Shown one piece after another: positions 6,020 to 8,745 of a stretch of DNA of 8,745 nucleotides. The translations under genes and the position numbers were made by a program. Below the pieces are notes generated by a model. That model saw nothing but the letters and a program-made list of their open reading frames with translations, did not search any database and was not told the DNA's origin. Numbering within the stretch: position 1 is the first letter of the stretch; every line of letters begins with the position of its first letter. Origin of the DNA: Acidimicrobiaceae bacterium (GTDB taxonomy: Bacteria; Actinomycetota; Acidimicrobiia; Acidimicrobiales; Aldehydirespiratoraceae); the NCBI GenBank assembly GCA_009840695.1, contig VXNG01000066.1:1-8745 (forward strand), read 5' to 3'.

Positions 6020-6948
6020 TCAACCATGTGCCCAACCCCGACGTGAAGGCAGCGGTGGGGCTCGCCCAGGCGGCCGAGGGCGTGGGGGCGGCATGGATCG
6101 GCGTCGCCGACGCCTTCTGGTGGCGCGACGTGTGGATGCTGCTCGGGGAGGTTGCCTTACAGACGGAACGCATCGAGCTCGGACCGGCCATGACCAACCC
6201 GTACATGCGCCACCGGTTCCACACGGCGTCGGCGCTGGCCACGCTGCAGGAGCTGGCGCCCGGCCGGGTGTTCTGCGGGATCGCGGCCGGCGGATCCGAG
6301 GTCACCGCGGCAGCCGGGATCTCCCGGCAGGACGCGCCCGAGAGGGTCGCCGAGCTGGTCACCTTCCTGCGCGAGGTCGAGACCACCGGGACGCTCGATG
6401 CCGCGTCGGGCCGCGGTCTCGACGTCGGTCTCGATCCCGTCCCGATCCTCATCGCCGGGCGGGGCGACAGCATGCTGCGCGCCGCGGGTGCGCTGGGCGA
6501 CCGGGTCCTGCTGTGGGCGATCCCGGCGTCGGACCTAGAGCGCTCGGCGTCGATCGTCCACGACGGTGCCTCCGGCCGGGCCCGGCCGCCGGAACTGGTA
6601 TGGGCACCGCTCGTCCGCCACCGCGACGCTCCGCAGGCATCGATCATGCACGTCGCCGTCTACGCGTCCCTCAACACGGTCGTTCCGGTGCGACTCGGGT
6701 GGGGACTGGACGACACCCGGGTCGAGGCCATCCGGGAACAGCTCGTGCGGGGCGACCTGCCGGCCGCGGGAGCCCTCGTCCCGCCTGATGCCCTCAAGGA
6801 TCTGGTGTTCGAGGATCTCGATCCGGCGCCCATCGCGGCCATCGCTCGCAGCCTCGGCGTGTCGTCGCTCGCGGTCCCCGGGTTCGATCCGGCGACAGTC
6901 GCCGGTCACATTGCCTGGGCCGCCTCGGTCGAGGCCCTGCTCGACTGA
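6007..6948 (+). CDS. LLM class oxidoreductase (second of overlapping pair)
   Basis: This gene encodes 313 residues from ATG 6007, with AAGGG (5996-6000) 6 nt upstream inside the preceding gene. LLM features are a first strand at MVGVINHVPNP, AAWIGVADAF (28-37), IELGPAMTNPYMRH (56-69), GRVFCGIAAGGSE (86-98), PERVAELVTFLREV (111-124) and PVPILIAGRGD (144-154). It shares TNPYxRH, the Gly-rich GR..G..AGG turn, the RVxE helix and the second-half strand with the preceding gene at a nearly constant offset, so the two are diverged paralogues from tandem duplication. Cys90 and the Trp-Trp pair (38-39) distinguish it. The 13-nt overlap favours equal expression and possibly a heteromeric enzyme, as in bacterial luciferase LuxA/LuxB; this is inference. 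Thirteen bp separate its stop from the hydrolase start. Confidence 0.85.
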   Translation: MVGVINHVPNPDVKAAVGLAQAAEGVGAAWIGVADAFWWRDVWMLLGEVALQTERIELGPAMTNPYMRHRFHTASALATLQELAPGRVFCGIAAGGSEVTAAAGISRQDAPERVAELVTFLREVETTGTLDAASGRGLDVGLDPVPILIAGRGDSMLRAAGALGDRVLLWAIPASDLERSASIVHDGASGRARPPELVWAPLVRHRDAPQASIMHVAVYASLNTVVPVRLGWGLDDTRVEAIREQLVRGDLPAAGALVPPDALKDLVFEDLDPAPIAAIARSLGVSSLAVPGFDPATVAGHIAWAASVEALLD

Positions 6949-6961
6949 CGAGGAGGCTCTG

Positions 6962-8146
6962 ATGGCGCTGCAGGATGACGTGCAGGAGATCCTCGACAGG
7001 GGTGCAGGCCACGGCGACGTGGCGGGGGCGGCGGCCCAAGTCGTTACCCGCGACGGGGTGTTGGCCGCAGCGACTGCGGGGGTCCGATCGGCCGACACCG
7101 CGGCCCGCGCCGGCCCCATGACGCTCGACACGGTCTGCTGGATCGCCTCCATGACCAAGGCCATCACCGGCACCGCGGCCATGCAGCTCGTGGAACGGGG
7201 CGAGCTTCGTCTGGACGCGCCCGCATCGGGCGTGCTGCCCAACCTCGCCGACGCGGGCGTGCTCGAGGGTTTCGACGACGACGGGCGGCCTGTCGTGCGT
7301 CCGGCCAGGGCCCCGATCACCCTGCGCCACCTGCTGACCCACACCTCCGGGTTCGGCTACGACACCTGGAGCGAACTGCTGCTGCGCTACCAGCAAGCCG
7401 CCGGGACCGTCTCGATGACCAGCGGGGAGCTGGTGGCGACCACGACGATGCCAGCCCTGTTCGATCCCGGCGAGGGCTGGATGTACGGCATCAGCATCGA
7501 CATCGTGGGCCGCATGGTGGAGGAGGTCTCAGCCCGGCGGCTCGGCGACTACTTCGACGAGCACATCCTCGGTCCTCTGGGGATGGCCTCCACCGCCTTC
7601 GGGCTCAGCGACAATATGCGGTCCCGCCTCTCGGCGATGCACGCCCGGCAGCCCGACGGGTCGCTGGCCGCCATCGAGCTCGCCCGGTCCCCCGAACCGG
7701 AGTACCCGTCGGGCGGCGGCGGGCTCTACAGCACGGCCGAGGACTACGGCCGGTTCCTGCAGATGATCCTCGGCGGGGGCAGCCGCGACGGCGTGCAGGT
7801 GCTGCGCGCCGAGACGGTCGACCTGATGACGGTCAACAACATCGGGGACCTGCGGGTGGTCGCCCTGCCCGCGGTGAGACGGGAACTCAGCAACGACGCC
7901 GAGTTCTTCCCGGGCGTGGCGAAGACCTGGGGCCTGACGTTCCAGATCAATGAGGAACCACTGCCCACGGGACGCCCCGCCGGCGGGCTCATGTGGGCGG
8001 GCATAGCCAACTCCTACTTCTGGATCGACATGGGCAACCAGATCGCCGGCACCTACATCAGCCAGCAACTCCCCTTCGCCGACCCTCGCTCCTACCGGCT
8101 GTACACCGACATCGAGACTGCAACCTACAAGCACCTGGACATCTAG
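6962..8146 (+). CDS. Serine hydrolase of the class C beta-lactamase / family VIII esterase fold
   Basis: This gene encodes 394 residues from ATG 6962, with AGGAGG (6951-6956) 5 nt upstream; the reading frame is open earlier but overlaps the LLM gene. The nucleophile motif SxxK is Ser63-Met-Thr-Lys66. ITLRHLLTHTSGFGY (119-133) is the typical strand-loop after it. The second motif is Tyr175-Gly-Ile-Ser in place of the beta-lactamase YxN, and the third region is GGLMWAGIANSYFWID (341-356) in place of KTG. Both changes match EstB-type family VIII carboxylesterases rather than true AmpC. It has no signal peptide, so it is probably a cytoplasmic esterase, amidase or lactonase. As the last gene of the LLM operon it may hydrolyse the oxidised product or release its substrate; the substrate is not readable. 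Confidence 0.88.
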   Translation: MALQDDVQEILDRGAGHGDVAGAAAQVVTRDGVLAAATAGVRSADTAARAGPMTLDTVCWIASMTKAITGTAAMQLVERGELRLDAPASGVLPNLADAGVLEGFDDDGRPVVRPARAPITLRHLLTHTSGFGYDTWSELLLRYQQAAGTVSMTSGELVATTTMPALFDPGEGWMYGISIDIVGRMVEEVSARRLGDYFDEHILGPLGMASTAFGLSDNMRSRLSAMHARQPDGSLAAIELARSPEPEYPSGGGGLYSTAEDYGRFLQMILGGGSRDGVQVLRAETVDLMTVNNIGDLRVVALPAVRRELSNDAEFFPGVAKTWGLTFQINEEPLPTGRPAGGLMWAGIANSYFWIDMGNQIAGTYISQQLPFADPRSYRLYTDIETATYKHLDI

Positions 8147-8221
8147 ACGGACGGCCGGCTGCGACGCTGGAACGCTTCCGCCGTCTGACGGTCACATGGG
8201 AACGGGTGGGTCTGGGTGAGT

Positions 8222-8239
8222 TAGCCGCGGGCGCGGCTA
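8222..8239 (+). terminator. Stem-loop after the serine hydrolase operon
   Basis: TAGCCGC (8222-8228) and GCGGCTA (8233-8239) pair perfectly around a GGGC loop. The element lies 76 bp past the hydrolase stop and just before the promoter island of the next gene. The sequence after it, GACGTTGTTG, is only mildly T-rich. The position fits a terminator separating two transcription units; read-through is possible. Confidence 0.5.
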
Positions 8240-8240
8240 G

Positions 8241-8745
<505 letters not shown>

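Noticed and set aside
3610..6948. LLM genes as the dimethyl sulfide monooxygenase DmoA acting downstream of a DMSP lyase
   Set aside because: DmoA belongs to a longer (about 480 residue) LLM subgroup; these proteins are 267-330 residues and closer to the F420/Mer-like branch, so the link is unsupported.
6962..8146. True class C beta-lactamase (antibiotic resistance)
   Set aside because: There is no signal peptide, YGIS replaces YxN and a W-A-G segment replaces KTG, which fits EstB-type esterases instead.
8145..8186. AGACGG...CCGTCT inverted repeat just after the hydrolase stop as a terminator
   Set aside because: It has only 6 bp with a 30-nt loop and no U-tract; the 8222-8239 hairpin is a better candidate.

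Overview
This is a GC-rich bacterial window: codon third positions in the real genes are almost all G or C, and GTG starts are frequent. Three luciferase-like (LLM) oxidoreductases of the F420/FMN type, DUF2461 and DUF1801 proteins, and a lipoprotein binding protein with an Ala/Glu/Pro linker point to an actinobacterium. An Acidimicrobiia-like, possibly marine, lineage is plausible, but that is inference from gene content only. I see no rRNA, tRNA, CRISPR array, transposase or phage gene.

Layout. The window opens with the C-terminal tail of an unidentified + strand protein (2-109). It converges on a small four-helix membrane protein on the - strand (158-667), with a perfect 12-bp stem-loop between them. 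Next comes a decayed N-terminal scrap of a HAD hydrolase (- strand, 679-903). Divergent from it is an M24-fold protein of the DddP (DMSP lyase) family (1021-2265), followed by a DUF2461 gene (2312-2995). A DUF1801 gene on the - strand (3020-3481) converges on DUF2461 and diverges from a short LLM oxidoreductase (3610-4413). A carboxymuconolactone decarboxylase/AhpD-like protein on the - strand (4425-5003) converges on that LLM gene. It diverges, with only 23 bp between start codons, from a tight + strand operon: two related, overlapping LLM genes (5027-6019 and 6007-6948) and a class C beta-lactamase-fold serine hydrolase/esterase (6962-8146). After a hairpin and an AT-rich promoter island, the window ends inside a lipoprotein substrate-binding protein of the glycine-betaine/proline-betaine (OpuAC/ProX) type (8385 onward).

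How it may fit together. The 5027-8146 operon looks catabolic or tailoring: two paralogous flavin/F420 oxidoreductases that may pair, plus a serine esterase, opposite an AhpD-fold protein. The DddP-like enzyme and the betaine-type binding protein both suggest handling of DMSP or related onium compounds. No acrylate-processing or demethylation gene is visible to close such a pathway.

The most interesting point is the DddP-like protein. It keeps the family signature and all metal ligands, but has Thr where characterised DddP has its catalytic Asp (Asp377 in Ruegeria numbering, from memory). The AhpD-like protein has likewise lost its Cys-x-x-Cys/His active site. The neighbourhood therefore holds two recognisable folds whose known chemistry appears to have been removed or replaced.
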